Source: Chloroflexota bacterium (GTDB lineage Bacteria > Chloroflexota > Anaerolineae > Aggregatilineales > Phototrophicaceae). Taken from it: a stretch of 64,000 nt of DNA. Each line of letters begins with the position of its first letter. Position 1 is the stretch's first letter. The stretch lies in NCBI GenBank assembly GCA_026707225.1, contig JAPOXG010000010.1, positions 62,001 through 126,000 of the forward strand, written 5' to 3'. The notes under the pieces were generated by a model. It was not told the DNA's origin, searched no databases, and was given only the letters and a program-made list of their open reading frames with translations. Made by a program: the position numbers and the translations under genes. Positions 1 through 9,457 of the stretch are shown here, piece after piece.

Positions 1-11
1 GGCTCGCTCTG

Positions 12-1361
12 GTGTTCGTGGTCGGCAACATACTTCTAAAGCCGCCCACCCCCCTGATTCTTGAAGCCGGTTTCGACCGGCCGGCGATAAGCCCCAATGC
101 CGATGGCGAAGAGGATCTCGCTGTTTTCGGCTACCGCCTTTCGCGCCCGGCGACGATCAGCCTCTCCCTGGTTTCTGAGGCGGGCCGGCAATTCTATTTC
201 CGCGAGCGCCAGCCGCGCGACGGTGGCGAATACAGCGTGCTCTTCAGCGGGGTAGTGGACGGGTTTGTTCGCGAAGGCGAAACGGTCTACGGCCAGGTCG
301 AGCGGCGGCTCATTCCGAATGGTGTTTATCGCTGGGTTCTCGAAGCCCGAGAAGGCGAAGGCGATTCCATGAGCGCGGACGGTTCGCTGCTCGTCGAGGG
401 TGGCGACAGGCCTTTGCCGATCATGTCGGAGTTTTCTGTTTCTCCGAGTGTCTTCTCGCCCAATCAGGACGGCGTCGCTGATCGCGTCAGCATCAATGTG
501 TACTTGGAAAAGGATGTGGAGCGGCTCGATGTCTTTCTCTTGGGCGAGGACGATCTGCGGATTCCCATCTCCGCGCGCGTGGAAGAACGCCAATACGGCG
601 AAGCGGGTCGTCATCTCTTCGATTATGAAGGCGGCATTGATCTGGGCGTGGATCCGCCGCCCGATGGCACCTATCGTGTGGTCGCGCTGGCGCAAGACCA
701 TGTCGGCCAGCGCGTCAGGATGGTGGATGAACTGACGATAGTGACGGGCGGAAAACCCTTCGCGGAAATCAAGCCACAGGCGCCGGGCGTTGACGTCGCA
801 TTTGACGTGCAGCCTTTTGATGAAAGGTGGTTATCAAATAGCGAGCGCCTGGGCGCCACCCTGCCACAACCGGACGACGCTTCATCGCTGGCTTATTCCC
901 AGCGGATCACCGTGCCCCTGGGCGATATGCTCGTTTTCCGTCTCACAGTCGAGAATTATGGTCCGGTGCCAATTCGCACGAGCGGACCCGCGCCTGGAAC
1001 CGTGTATCAGCAAGATCAGCTGGCTGGCACTCTGGGCTTCTTTGATGAGTCGGGCGCTTGGCGCGTCGGCATTCAATGTGAGACTTCGATCTCCAGCTTT
1101 CCCTATCGCTGGGCGATCGCGCGCGATGACCAACTGCGGAAGGTCTACGACGAGGCGAGTGAAAACACCTTTCGCTATCTGGCGCCGGGCGAACGGGCGG
1201 TGGTCTGGGGCGCCATCCGCATGACCGAGGCGAAAGCGCGCAATCCACAGAATTGCTGGGCTGGTCTCATACATGAGGATGTCGCCATTAGTCTCCGCAA
1301 CAATCATGTCGGAATGCGCTCAATCATGATCGTCGATCCGCAAGGCGGGGCGGCAAATTGA
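12..1361 (+). CDS. Membrane/secreted protein with two FlgD-Ig-like / gliding-motility C-terminal-like repeats, probably truncated at the window edge
   Basis: ORF contains ISPNADGEEDLAVFGYRLSRPATISLSL and FSPNQDGVADRVSINVYLEKD, typical of FlgD-Ig-like domains. The frame stays open upstream of position 12 (LAL-VFVV...), so the true start is probably outside the window. Confidence 0.6.
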   Translation: MFVVGNILLKPPTPLILEAGFDRPAISPNADGEEDLAVFGYRLSRPATISLSLVSEAGRQFYFRERQPRDGGEYSVLFSGVVDGFVREGETVYGQVERRLIPNGVYRWVLEAREGEGDSMSADGSLLVEGGDRPLPIMSEFSVSPSVFSPNQDGVADRVSINVYLEKDVERLDVFLLGEDDLRIPISARVEERQYGEAGRHLFDYEGGIDLGVDPPPDGTYRVVALAQDHVGQRVRMVDELTIVTGGKPFAEIKPQAPGVDVAFDVQPFDERWLSNSERLGATLPQPDDASSLAYSQRITVPLGDMLVFRLTVENYGPVPIRTSGPAPGTVYQQDQLAGTLGFFDESGAWRVGIQCETSISSFPYRWAIARDDQLRKVYDEASENTFRYLAPGERAVVWGAIRMTEAKARNPQNCWAGLIHEDVAISLRNNHVGMRSIMIVDPQGGAAN

Positions 1362-2314
1362 CCGTACCACTGAGCAGCTCGCAGACCGATCTGGCAGTTG
1401 TCATCGTTACCTGGAATAACGCTGCCGTAATCGGTTCCGCGCTTTGCAGTCTCCTTGATGATCTGCAAGACAGCGACCTGCGCTACGAAGTCTGGGTGGT
1501 CGACTCCGCTTCAAAAGACCATACCGCCGAGATTGTAGGCCGCGAATTTCCCGCTGTTCGCCTGCTTGTGAATAGCGCCAATATGGGCTTCGCGGCGGCG
1601 AATAATCTGGCGCTTAGGGAGCTCGGCTTCGGCAGTGCCGAGCGCGCATCCGAGACGCCGGCGGCGGTATTTCTGCTGAATCCGGACACAGTCACTCATC
1701 CAGGCGCGACCCGGCGGCTTTTCGATACGCTAATGGCGCGTCCCAAGGTCGGCGTGGTCGGCGCGCGCCTGACCTTCGCCGACGGCAGCTTCCAGCACAG
1801 CGCCTTTCGCTTTCCCGGGCTTCGACAGATCTGGGCTGAGCTGTTGCCGACGGCCGGTCGCCTGATAGATGGATCTTTCAATGGTCGCTATTCACGAGCC
1901 TGCTACGCCGGCGCGCAAGCATTTGAGGTGGACTTCACCCTCGGCGCAACCATGATGCTCAAGCGCGCGGTGATCAAACAGTCAGGCATGTTTGACGACG
2001 CCTTCTTCCTGTATTGCGAGGAGGTCGACTGGGCTTGGCGCATCAGGAAGCTGGGCTGGGTCATTCTCTGCGTACCGACGGCGCGCGTGACGCATATCGG
2101 CGGGGGAAGCACATCTCAAGCCCGCCCCGACAGCCTCATCCATCTGTGGAAAAGTAGGCTATTATTGTATGAGAAACATTATCCGTATTGGAAACGCCAA
2201 CTGGCGCGCTGTTTGGTGGTGGCGGGCATGCGGCGGAAAAGGCGAAATCTGGACGCTGTCGATGCCGAAATGCGCGCGGCTTGCCAGAAAGTCATCGAGA
2301 TGGCGAAAGCATGA
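1358..2314 (+). CDS. Glycosyltransferase family 2 (rhamnosyltransferase-like)
   Basis: VVIVTWNNAAVIGSALCSLLDD...VWVVDSASKDHTAEIV...FLLNPDTVTHPGATRRLFD...FFLYCEEVDWAWRIRKLGW; GT2 signature. Start overlaps the upstream stop. Confidence 0.88.
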   Translation: MTVPLSSSQTDLAVVIVTWNNAAVIGSALCSLLDDLQDSDLRYEVWVVDSASKDHTAEIVGREFPAVRLLVNSANMGFAAANNLALRELGFGSAERASETPAAVFLLNPDTVTHPGATRRLFDTLMARPKVGVVGARLTFADGSFQHSAFRFPGLRQIWAELLPTAGRLIDGSFNGRYSRACYAGAQAFEVDFTLGATMMLKRAVIKQSGMFDDAFFLYCEEVDWAWRIRKLGWVILCVPTARVTHIGGGSTSQARPDSLIHLWKSRLLLYEKHYPYWKRQLARCLVVAGMRRKRRNLDAVDAEMRAACQKVIEMAKA

Positions 2315-3063
2315 CGCACCTGACAGCCATCGTGCTCACGCATAACGAATCCGAGCAGATCGCAGACTGCATCAAAACCTTACGATTCGCTGATCGCATC
2401 CTCGTCTTCGACTCGTACAGCACGGACGACACCGTGGCAATCGCGCAACGCTTAGGCGCCGATATATTTCAGCAAGAATTCGTCGATTACACGGAGCAGC
2501 GCAATGCCGCGCTGGACGCCGCCGACGAGATGACGGATTGGGTGCTGTTTGTTGACGCGGACGAACGCGTGACCGACGCGCTGGCTCAGGAGATCCGACA
2601 GAAGATCAGGCTGCCTGATTTCGCTGGTTGGCGGATTCCGCGACACAATTATATTTTCGGCATATTGACCAAGGGGGCAGGCTGGTATCCCGATTTTCAA
2701 ACCCGTTTGCTGCGCGTTGGGCAAGCCTATTATGACACGAACCGCAAAGTGCATGAGGTGGTAAAGCTATACGGCGAAGAAGGGACGTTACGCCATCCCT
2801 TGGTTCACTACAATTACAAGGATCTTGAACAATTTAAGGACAAGCAGGAACACTACGCGCGCTTTGACGCTCAAAGCCTGTACGCAAAAGGCGTAAGACC
2901 CAAGCAGCACAGCCTCATAATGGAGCCTCTTCGTCAATTCTATTGGCGATTTGTCACGCTGGGCGGCTACCGCGATCGAGGGCACGGCCTCCGGTTGTCG
3001 CTCCTGATGGCCTGGTACGAATATCGCAAATACCAGACACTTGCCGCCTTGTGGCAGAAATAG
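2311..3063 (+). CDS. Glycosyltransferase family 2 (WaaE/KdtX-like)
   Basis: MTHLTAIVLTHNESEQIADCIKTLRFADRILVFDSYSTDDTVAIAQRLGADIFQQEF...WVLFVDADERV. ATG at 2311 overlaps the upstream stop (ATGA); the ORF-track start at 2188 is too early. Confidence 0.88.
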   Translation: MTHLTAIVLTHNESEQIADCIKTLRFADRILVFDSYSTDDTVAIAQRLGADIFQQEFVDYTEQRNAALDAADEMTDWVLFVDADERVTDALAQEIRQKIRLPDFAGWRIPRHNYIFGILTKGAGWYPDFQTRLLRVGQAYYDTNRKVHEVVKLYGEEGTLRHPLVHYNYKDLEQFKDKQEHYARFDAQSLYAKGVRPKQHSLIMEPLRQFYWRFVTLGGYRDRGHGLRLSLLMAWYEYRKYQTLAALWQK

Positions 3064-3102
3064 CGGCGGACGGGCTTGCGTTGGTCGCGCTTCGTCGCGT
3101 TT

Positions 3103-3702
3103 CTACCATGGAATCAAGATGCCATAGCCGCCGCTGTCTCGCCGATAGAGCACGTTGATCCGCTCGCTCTCGGCATTCATGAACATGTAGAAATTGTGGT
3201 CAAGCAGTTCCAACTGTTCGATGGCTTCTTCTTCGTTCATCGGCATCATTTCCACCTGCTTGCGGCGATAAATCTCAGCGCTCGCGTCTGCCTCTTCCGC
3301 CTCATCGGCGACGGAGCTCGGCAAGTCCTCGGCGAGATTCAGCTCGGCGACCGTCGCCCGATATTTGTCGCGCACCTTCTGATTCTTAGACTTGCGCTTG
3401 CTTTTGAAGCGATCAATTTGGCGATGCAATTTGTCAACGGCTTTGTTGATGGCGAAGCGAATCGTATCGCGATTCTCGATGTTCATCTTTTCTTCGGCGC
3501 GCAGGATTGCGCCGCGCGCGTGCTGAACGGTGATCTGCGCGATAGCGAGGTCGGCGCCGCGATGCGTGCGAATGATCGAAAGTTCAACACCCACGTTGGA
3601 GATATTGGGCAGGTAACGGTCGAGCTTGTCGACCTTTGCACGGGTGTAATTGTCAAGCGCCTCCGAGATTTTGATCCCGTCTCCATGAATGCTGATATTC
3701 AT
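3103..3702 (-). CDS. hpf: Long-form ribosome hibernation promoting factor (HPF/RaiA family)
   Basis: MNISIHGDGIKISEALDNYTRAKVDKLDRYLPNISNVGVELSI... plus C-terminal HPF-long domain. Internal ATG at 3702 is preceded by AGGAGGAAGACG. Confidence 0.88.
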   Translation of the reverse strand: MNISIHGDGIKISEALDNYTRAKVDKLDRYLPNISNVGVELSIIRTHRGADLAIAQITVQHARGAILRAEEKMNIENRDTIRFAINKAVDKLHRQIDRFKSKRKSKNQKVRDKYRATVAELNLAEDLPSSVADEAEEADASAEIYRRKQVEMMPMNEEEAIEQLELLDHNFYMFMNAESERINVLYRRDSGGYGILIPW

Positions 3703-4420
3703 CGTCTTCCTCCTGGGGAATCCAGTCGCTGGATAAAGAGTGGCTGACGGCGATGCCGTATATGAGCCCAGCCCCTTGATTTCTAAGCGCTTTGGCGCAT
3801 TCGCGAAGCGTCGATCCAGAGGTCGCGACGTCGTCAACGAGCAAGACCGAAAGTCCCATTACATCCGCCGAGGCTGCAAAAGCGTCGCGCACATTCTTCC
3901 GTCGATCCACCTCTGACAGCAGTGCCTGCTGGCTCGTCTCGCGGATTCGCTTAAGCAAAGTCGGCCGCGCCTCAATACCGGTCTTCAAAGCCAAATTGCG
4001 GCAGAGCAATTCGGACTGATTATATCCTCGCTCAGTTAGACGGTCAGCGAATAATGGCACCGGTACGAGCGCGTCAATGGGCGGATTCAGTATTTGCAAA
4101 GCCTCGACCAATCGGTCTGCCAGTGGTATGGCCAGCTCCCGAGCGCCGTCATATTTGAAGGCTTGCACTGCATTCTGAACGACGCCGCAATGACCGCCCG
4201 TGGCGCACAACTCGCCAAATGCTTGGTCTCGCAGTCGAGACACAGCCATCGGAACCTGCTCCAATTCATACAGACAGGAGGGACAGAAGCGAAAATCAAC
4301 CCGACCGCAATGGCCGCATGTCGGCGGAAAAATCAGATCTTGCAGCCAATCCGCCGTCTGAACCGTTCGGAGTTCAAGGCGTCGAAAATGGCTGTCGTTG
4401 GTTGTGACGTCCGTCAACAT
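3653..4420 (-). CDS. comF: ComF family phosphoribosyltransferase
   Basis: N-terminal zinc finger (CGHCGRVDFRFCPSC) and PRTase motif VLLVDDVATSGSTLRECAKAL. Confidence 0.88.
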   Translation of the reverse strand: MLTDVTTNDSHFRRLELRTVQTADWLQDLIFPPTCGHCGRVDFRFCPSCLYELEQVPMAVSRLRDQAFGELCATGGHCGVVQNAVQAFKYDGARELAIPLADRLVEALQILNPPIDALVPVPLFADRLTERGYNQSELLCRNLALKTGIEARPTLLKRIRETSQQALLSEVDRRKNVRDAFAASADVMGLSVLLVDDVATSGSTLRECAKALRNQGAGLIYGIAVSHSLSSDWIPQEEDDEYQHSWRRDQNLGGA

Positions 4421-4749
4421 CTGCCTGTAGCTCCAAGCGATAGACTACGGCTCTATCTGTTTCGATTCTAGCACAGCCGCAGGGCGGCGGCGAAAGATTC
4501 AAGGGCGCTCACACAGAAGAATAGGTCTTCTCCTTGTATGAGCGATAGGGCTTATTGAAGAAGAAAGCGTCGGGTTCTGCCAAAGGAGCGCTGATCGCTT
4601 TGGTCGGCGCCGGTCGCGAGTGGCTTGCTAGCAATGAGGCGAGTCGTGATAGCCAGGACCATCGCGGCAAGGTTTTGTTCATCGATTCGTGCTATATTGG
4701 GAAAGGTGGCAGAAGAAATATCGGCACGGACGGGGAGGACTCTTTCGCC

Positions 4750-5526
4750 GTGGAACGCATCTGCAGCGCTGGGCTGACCTTCTACCGAAATGAGGCATGG
4801 AGCGAGCTTCGGCACGGCATCTTTACGCGCCACGGCGGCGTCAGCAAGAGTCCTTGGCATTCGCTGAATTTGGGCGCTTCCATTGGCGATGATTTGGAGG
4901 CAGTCAGGGAAAACCATGCGCGCGTCTACCGGGCGGCTGATGTCGATGGCGGGCGCGCCGTTAACTGTTGGCTGGTCCACAGCGTCGACACCTTGGTCGT
5001 AGACGAGAACAGCGGGCGCAACGGCAAGCTGCAAAGAGCCGACGCCATCATCTCTGACCAGCCCGATACAGCCCTGGTGATGCGCTTTGCCGATTGTGTG
5101 CCGCTCTTGTATTACGATCGAAGCAAGCGGGTTGTTGGTTTGGGACACGCGGGCTGGCGCGGCACGGTAAAGGGCATGGCGGCGAAGGTGGCGCGGATGA
5201 TGCAAAAGTCCTTCAATTGTGAAGCGGCGGACATCGAAGTCCTTATGGGTCCCGCCATTTCACGGCGCAACTACCGCGTCGGCGAGGAAGTGGCTTCTCA
5301 GGCTGCCGCTTATTTCGGTGAGGGCGCCGATGTGATTTGGCGTGATCCCGCCGACGGATCGCCTTATCTTGATCTCTGGCGCGCCAATCGACGGGACTTG
5401 GAACGCTGCGGCATCACGAAGATCAAAGTCCTGGACATCTGCACCTACGACAACACCGATGATTTCTATTCACATCGCGCGGAAAACGGAGCGACCGGTC
5501 GCTTTGGCGTCGTGATTTCACTATGA
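4750..5526 (+). CDS. pgeF: Polyphenol oxidase / peptidoglycan editing factor family (YfiH/PgeF)
   Basis: GIFTRHGGVSKSPWHSLNLGASIGDD, RFADCVPLLYYDRSKRVVGLGHAGWRGTVKGMA, MGPAISRRNYRVGEEV. Start is ambiguous: the ORF opens at 4555, but homology begins after the in-frame GTG at 4750 and a TATATT box lies at 4693-4698. Confidence 0.85.
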   Translation: MERICSAGLTFYRNEAWSELRHGIFTRHGGVSKSPWHSLNLGASIGDDLEAVRENHARVYRAADVDGGRAVNCWLVHSVDTLVVDENSGRNGKLQRADAIISDQPDTALVMRFADCVPLLYYDRSKRVVGLGHAGWRGTVKGMAAKVARMMQKSFNCEAADIEVLMGPAISRRNYRVGEEVASQAAAYFGEGADVIWRDPADGSPYLDLWRANRRDLERCGITKIKVLDICTYDNTDDFYSHRAENGATGRFGVVISL

Positions 5527-6245
5527 GTATCCGCGACAATGTCAAGCGAGTGCAGGATTGCATTGCCGCCAGCTGCGCCCGGGTGGATCGCGACCCGGCC
5601 TCGATTACGCTGGTCGCCGTCAGCAAACAGAAGACGGTCGGGCAGATCATTGAAGCGGTCGACGCCGGCTTGCGACACTTTGGTGAAAACCGCGTAGAAG
5701 AAGGTGTAGAAAAGATTCCGCAGGTCAATGCATCGGCCAGAGGCAAAATCACTTGGCACATGGTCGGCCATGTTCAAAGCAGGAAAGCCAAGCAGGTCGC
5801 TCAACGATTCGATATTGTCCAGTCCGTGGACAGTTTGAAATTGGCAAGGCGGCTGTCGCGATTCGCGCTTGAGAGCGACCGTGTGCTGGGCGCCCACTTG
5901 GAGATCAATATTTCTGGCGAAGCATCGAAATATGGACTTGCGGGTTACAATTGGTATCGAGACAATTCGGTCAAGGCCAACTTGTGGCGAGCGGTGAGCG
6001 AGATTGTCGCGCTGCCCAATATTGAAGTGCGGGGCTTGATGACGATGGCTCCCTACGGCGCCGAGGAGAAGGCGATCCGGCGCGTCTTCGCGGATCTGCG
6101 GGACTTGCGGGACGAGTTGACTGGCGAAAAAGAACTGCCGCTGCCCGAGCTGAGTATGGGAATGACCGATGATTACCAAATTGCGATTGAAGAAGGCGCC
6201 ACAATGATTCGCATTGGACGCGCGCTATTCGGGGAACGAGTCTGA
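5523..6245 (+). CDS. YggS family PLP-binding protein (PLPBP/PROSC)
   Basis: ITLVAVSKQKTVGQIIEAVDAGLRHFGENRVEEGVEKIPQV, WHMVGHVQSRKAKQVAQRFDIVQSVDS, LSMGMTDDYQIAIEEGATMIRIGRALFGER. ATGA overlap with pgeF. Confidence 0.92.
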   Translation: MSIRDNVKRVQDCIAASCARVDRDPASITLVAVSKQKTVGQIIEAVDAGLRHFGENRVEEGVEKIPQVNASARGKITWHMVGHVQSRKAKQVAQRFDIVQSVDSLKLARRLSRFALESDRVLGAHLEINISGEASKYGLAGYNWYRDNSVKANLWRAVSEIVALPNIEVRGLMTMAPYGAEEKAIRRVFADLRDLRDELTGEKELPLPELSMGMTDDYQIAIEEGATMIRIGRALFGERV

Positions 6246-6276
6246 CTACGCAGTTGGAAGAAAGGCAAACCCTTCG

Positions 6277-6522
6277 ATGAATCCGCTTTTTGAGGTGCTG
6301 TTTTGGGCGCTGCAGGTTTACCAGTTGATCCTGCTCGCGCGCGTACTGATGAGTTGGATACCCAATCTCGATCCAAACAACCCAATCGCCCGCATGTTGT
6401 ACCAGGCGACCGAGCCGGTGCTGGCGCCGATTCGCAGCGCGCTGCCGCCCCTAGGTGGCATTGATCTGAGCCCGCTGGTTGTCTTCCTCGGGATCAGCGT
6501 CTTAATGCAATTGGTTGTGTAG
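6277..6522 (+). CDS. YggT family membrane protein
   Basis: MNPLFEVLFWALQVYQLILLARVLMSWIPNLDPNNPIARMLYQATEPVLAPIRSALPPLGGIDLSPLVVFLGI. Confidence 0.88.
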   Translation: MNPLFEVLFWALQVYQLILLARVLMSWIPNLDPNNPIARMLYQATEPVLAPIRSALPPLGGIDLSPLVVFLGISVLMQLVV

Positions 6523-6571
6523 CGCCACAACAGATTGACTCGTCGGTTCTGGGTCGAATCATGGCTGCCAG

Positions 6572-7273
6572 CTAGATCCTGATCAAGATTCGGCCACAAT
6601 TCTGGCAATTGACCAGATCGTCACCGCGGTTGATGGCGGTGATGACGATGTAATTTTGTTCGATACCGCAGATGGTGCAAGCTTTGTCTTTTAGAACGGC
6701 AACGGGCCGATTCGATTTCGCCGTCCTCATGCTGTTATAAGTTCGAAAGGCTTGCTGCGGAATCGCCGCGACCGAGGTCTTGCGCCGCGCCAGCATCTGA
6801 TTCACGGCAGCCGTCAACGTCTCCTTTTCGTCCGTCAGCGCTTCGCTTTCCCGTTCATGTGCTTCGCGCGCCTCTTGGCAGCGTGCCGCTGCGTCTTCCG
6901 CCTGAGCGCGACAATCGTCCCGCTCTGAATTGAGCTTGAGCAACTCCTCATCCAGTACCGACTTGCGCCGGGTCAAGGCTTCGACCTCCATCTGCATATC
7001 CTGGAGTTCTTTGGGGTTCGTGACTTCCCCGCTGTACAGCCGGGTCTCGGCGTTTTGGCGTTTGTCTACCGCAGCGGCAATTTCCAAATCCATATCACGC
7101 GCTCGGGCCTCCGCCATCTCCAGCTCCGATTGCCTTTCCTCGTTTTCGGCTTCTGCCTCGCGTAAAGCCGCATCGTCTTCCATTTGCGCGTTGATCGCCT
7201 TGATCCGCTTCGCTCGCTCAAGAATATCCAACTCAAGCTCTTGAAGACGATATAGGGCGGCTACATCTGACAT
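6572..7273 (-). CDS. C4-type zinc ribbon coiled-coil protein (CT398-like family)
   Basis: MSDVAALYRLQELELDILERAKRIKAI..., long coiled coil, C-terminal CTICGIEQNYIVITAINRGDDLVNCQNCGRILI. Start at the internal ATG 7273. Confidence 0.8.
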   Translation of the reverse strand: MSDVAALYRLQELELDILERAKRIKAINAQMEDDAALREAEAENEERQSELEMAEARARDMDLEIAAAVDKRQNAETRLYSGEVTNPKELQDMQMEVEALTRRKSVLDEELLKLNSERDDCRAQAEDAAARCQEAREAHERESEALTDEKETLTAAVNQMLARRKTSVAAIPQQAFRTYNSMRTAKSNRPVAVLKDKACTICGIEQNYIVITAINRGDDLVNCQNCGRILIRI

Positions 7274-7453
7274 GTCTCGGCACCTCGCAGGAAAGTTGGA
7301 TGGAAGCTCAACGTATATAATAACGCATGTTTGCCTTGACCGTTGAATGAGTTTCCAATTGCCAGCCGTTCTCCGGGTTGGCTTGCCAAGGGCAAACCAG
7401 GACCCAGGCAAATGCGGACGGCAATACGAGTCCCAAGCGAATACAGGTCATTG

Positions 7454-8908
7454 ATGTCATTCTTGCTTGGATTGACCACAGAGCGCGCAGCAGCGATTAT
7501 CGTCTTTCTGTTGCTCTTCGCCATGGCCGCTCGCGTCTCTGTCGATCCAGATATGTGGTGGCACCTGCGCCTGGGCGAGCATATCGTCGAAAGCGGCCAA
7601 CCCGTCTACACCGACGTCTTTTCCCACTCGCAGGCGGGCAAGTCGCACCGGAATCACAGCTGGCTGTCGCAAGTTTTCATGCATGGCTTGTGGCGTCTGG
7701 CTGGCCACTTGGGCTTGACGGTCTTCGTAGCAGCGCTGGGCAGCGCCGGTATGGTCTTCTTGTATCGCGCGGGCCGCGGCAGCATTTACATGCAGGGCTT
7801 TGTCCTCATATTTGGCGCCGCCTGCGCCGCCGCTTTCTGGTCGCCACGCCCGCAAATGCTCACATTCTTCTTTGGCGCTGTCCTGATTTTCCTGCTGTTC
7901 GATCTCAAGCGGAACGGACGCGATCGACTCCGGGCGCTGCCCTTGCTGCTGTGGTTCTGGGGCAATTGCCATGGCGGCTACATCATGGGCTTTGTCCTTA
8001 TTGGCGCTTTCGCATTGGGAGAAGTGACGAATAGCGCATTTGCTCTTGGCGATTCGCCCCTCCCCAGTCGCATAATTCGCAAGCTCATTGTGATGACGCT
8101 GCTGTCGCTGGCGCTGATGCCGCTCAATCCACTGGGCTTGGACATCTTTGTCATTCCCTTCGACACCATCGGCATCAGTGGATTGCGCCAATATATTCAA
8201 GAATGGCAGTCGCCTGACCTCAGCCAGCCCTTCACCTGGGGCTTCGTCATTTTGCTGCTCCTGCTCGCTGGCGCTCTGATGGCAAGCCGCCGCCGTCTCG
8301 ATGCGACTGAGTGCGTCTTGCTCGGCGGCAGCTTTTGCCTGGCGCTGCTTTCCGGGCGCAATCTTCCTTTCTTTGCCATTGCCGCTGTCCCGATAACGAC
8401 ACAGCTCTTCGACGAAGCGCTGACTCGCCGCGGTTGGTCATTCCCGCGCCGAAAGCGCGAACAGCCTCATCGAGTGGCAATCAATCTCATCCTGATTGTG
8501 CTAGTGGCCATCGGCGTTTTGCTCCATTTGACATACGTCTCGGACGACGACACGGTGGCGGCCGCTGTTTCACAGAACTGGCCCGTGGAGGCCGTCCGCC
8601 AGCTGAACGCCTCCGCGCTCCAGGGCAATTTGTTCAATAACTACAACTGGGGCGGATATTTGATTTTCACAGCGCGGCAGCATCCGGTTTTCATTGATGG
8701 CAGGACCGACTTGCATCGAGAGACCCTCGCCGATTATGTCTCCGCGCTCGGCACGAAAGGCTGGAGCGATATCTTCGAGAAATGGGATATCAGCATCGCG
8801 CTAATCGATTCGTCAAGTTACCTCGCGGCGCAGCTTGAGGCTTCGTCCGCCTGGCGGCGCGAGTATACGGATGAAATGGCCAGCATATTTGTGAGATCCG
8901 GGCTGTGA
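7454..8908 (+). CDS. Polytopic membrane protein, GT-C-like
   Basis: Multiple hydrophobic helices; VDPDMWWHLRLGEHIVESGQPVYTDVFSHSQAGKSHRNHSWLSQVFMHGLW; C-terminal NNYNWGGYLIFTARQHPVFIDGRTDLH, seen in this membrane-protein class. Confidence 0.6.
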   Translation: MSFLLGLTTERAAAIIVFLLLFAMAARVSVDPDMWWHLRLGEHIVESGQPVYTDVFSHSQAGKSHRNHSWLSQVFMHGLWRLAGHLGLTVFVAALGSAGMVFLYRAGRGSIYMQGFVLIFGAACAAAFWSPRPQMLTFFFGAVLIFLLFDLKRNGRDRLRALPLLLWFWGNCHGGYIMGFVLIGAFALGEVTNSAFALGDSPLPSRIIRKLIVMTLLSLALMPLNPLGLDIFVIPFDTIGISGLRQYIQEWQSPDLSQPFTWGFVILLLLLAGALMASRRRLDATECVLLGGSFCLALLSGRNLPFFAIAAVPITTQLFDEALTRRGWSFPRRKREQPHRVAINLILIVLVAIGVLLHLTYVSDDDTVAAAVSQNWPVEAVRQLNASALQGNLFNNYNWGGYLIFTARQHPVFIDGRTDLHRETLADYVSALGTKGWSDIFEKWDISIALIDSSSYLAAQLEASSAWRREYTDEMASIFVRSGL

Positions 8909-9456
8909 AACGCGCCAAGCGAGACCGGGTACTGAACCAGCTTTGCGCTGATTTGGATAGCGGCGACTTTGATGTTCGCGAATACGCCATGTTCCAGCTC
9001 GCGTTGCTGCTTCGGCGCGCTAACGTCGACGCGCCAACTTTGGACATCAGCTACGAGGACGACCACTTGTCGCGCGATCAACTGCGCCTTCGCTTGACTC
9101 ATGGCGATCAAGCGCAGATCGCCGCTCATCTCTTGCGGGTGGTTTCGCGGTATGCCGAGAGCAGGGCAAGCGCGTTTTGGGCGCTGGCTGAAGTCTCGTC
9201 CGATGTCGCTATTGCCCCGGTCCTTTCCGTCATTGGGGAGGAGGGCGACCAGTTCAACGACGAAGCCGCCTATCATGCCTGCCGGGCGCTGTGGCGCTGG
9301 CTGGAATTGGACACCCTCGGCAAGGGCCTGTTCAAGGCGTTGCCGGAGGATGATCGACTCTTGTCATTCCTCAAGCGCTGGTCGCGTTCCAGTGACGTTC
9401 GCCTTGCTGAGAGTGCAAATGCGGTCATGAGCCTCGCGCGGGGGCGGTCGAATTAA
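8905..9456 (+). CDS. HEAT-repeat-like protein of unknown function
   Basis: Soluble helical repeats (DFDVREYAMFQLALLLRR... RASAFWALAEVSSDVAIAPVLSVIGEEGDQFNDEAAYHACRALWRWL). GTG start overlaps the upstream stop. Confidence 0.45.
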   Translation: MKRAKRDRVLNQLCADLDSGDFDVREYAMFQLALLLRRANVDAPTLDISYEDDHLSRDQLRLRLTHGDQAQIAAHLLRVVSRYAESRASAFWALAEVSSDVAIAPVLSVIGEEGDQFNDEAAYHACRALWRWLELDTLGKGLFKALPEDDRLLSFLKRWSRSSDVRLAESANAVMSLARGRSN

Positions 9457-9457
9457 A

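Noticed and set aside
3076-3747. 223-aa plus-strand ORF opposite hpf
   Set aside because: Mirror frame of the HPF coding sequence; no independent evidence.
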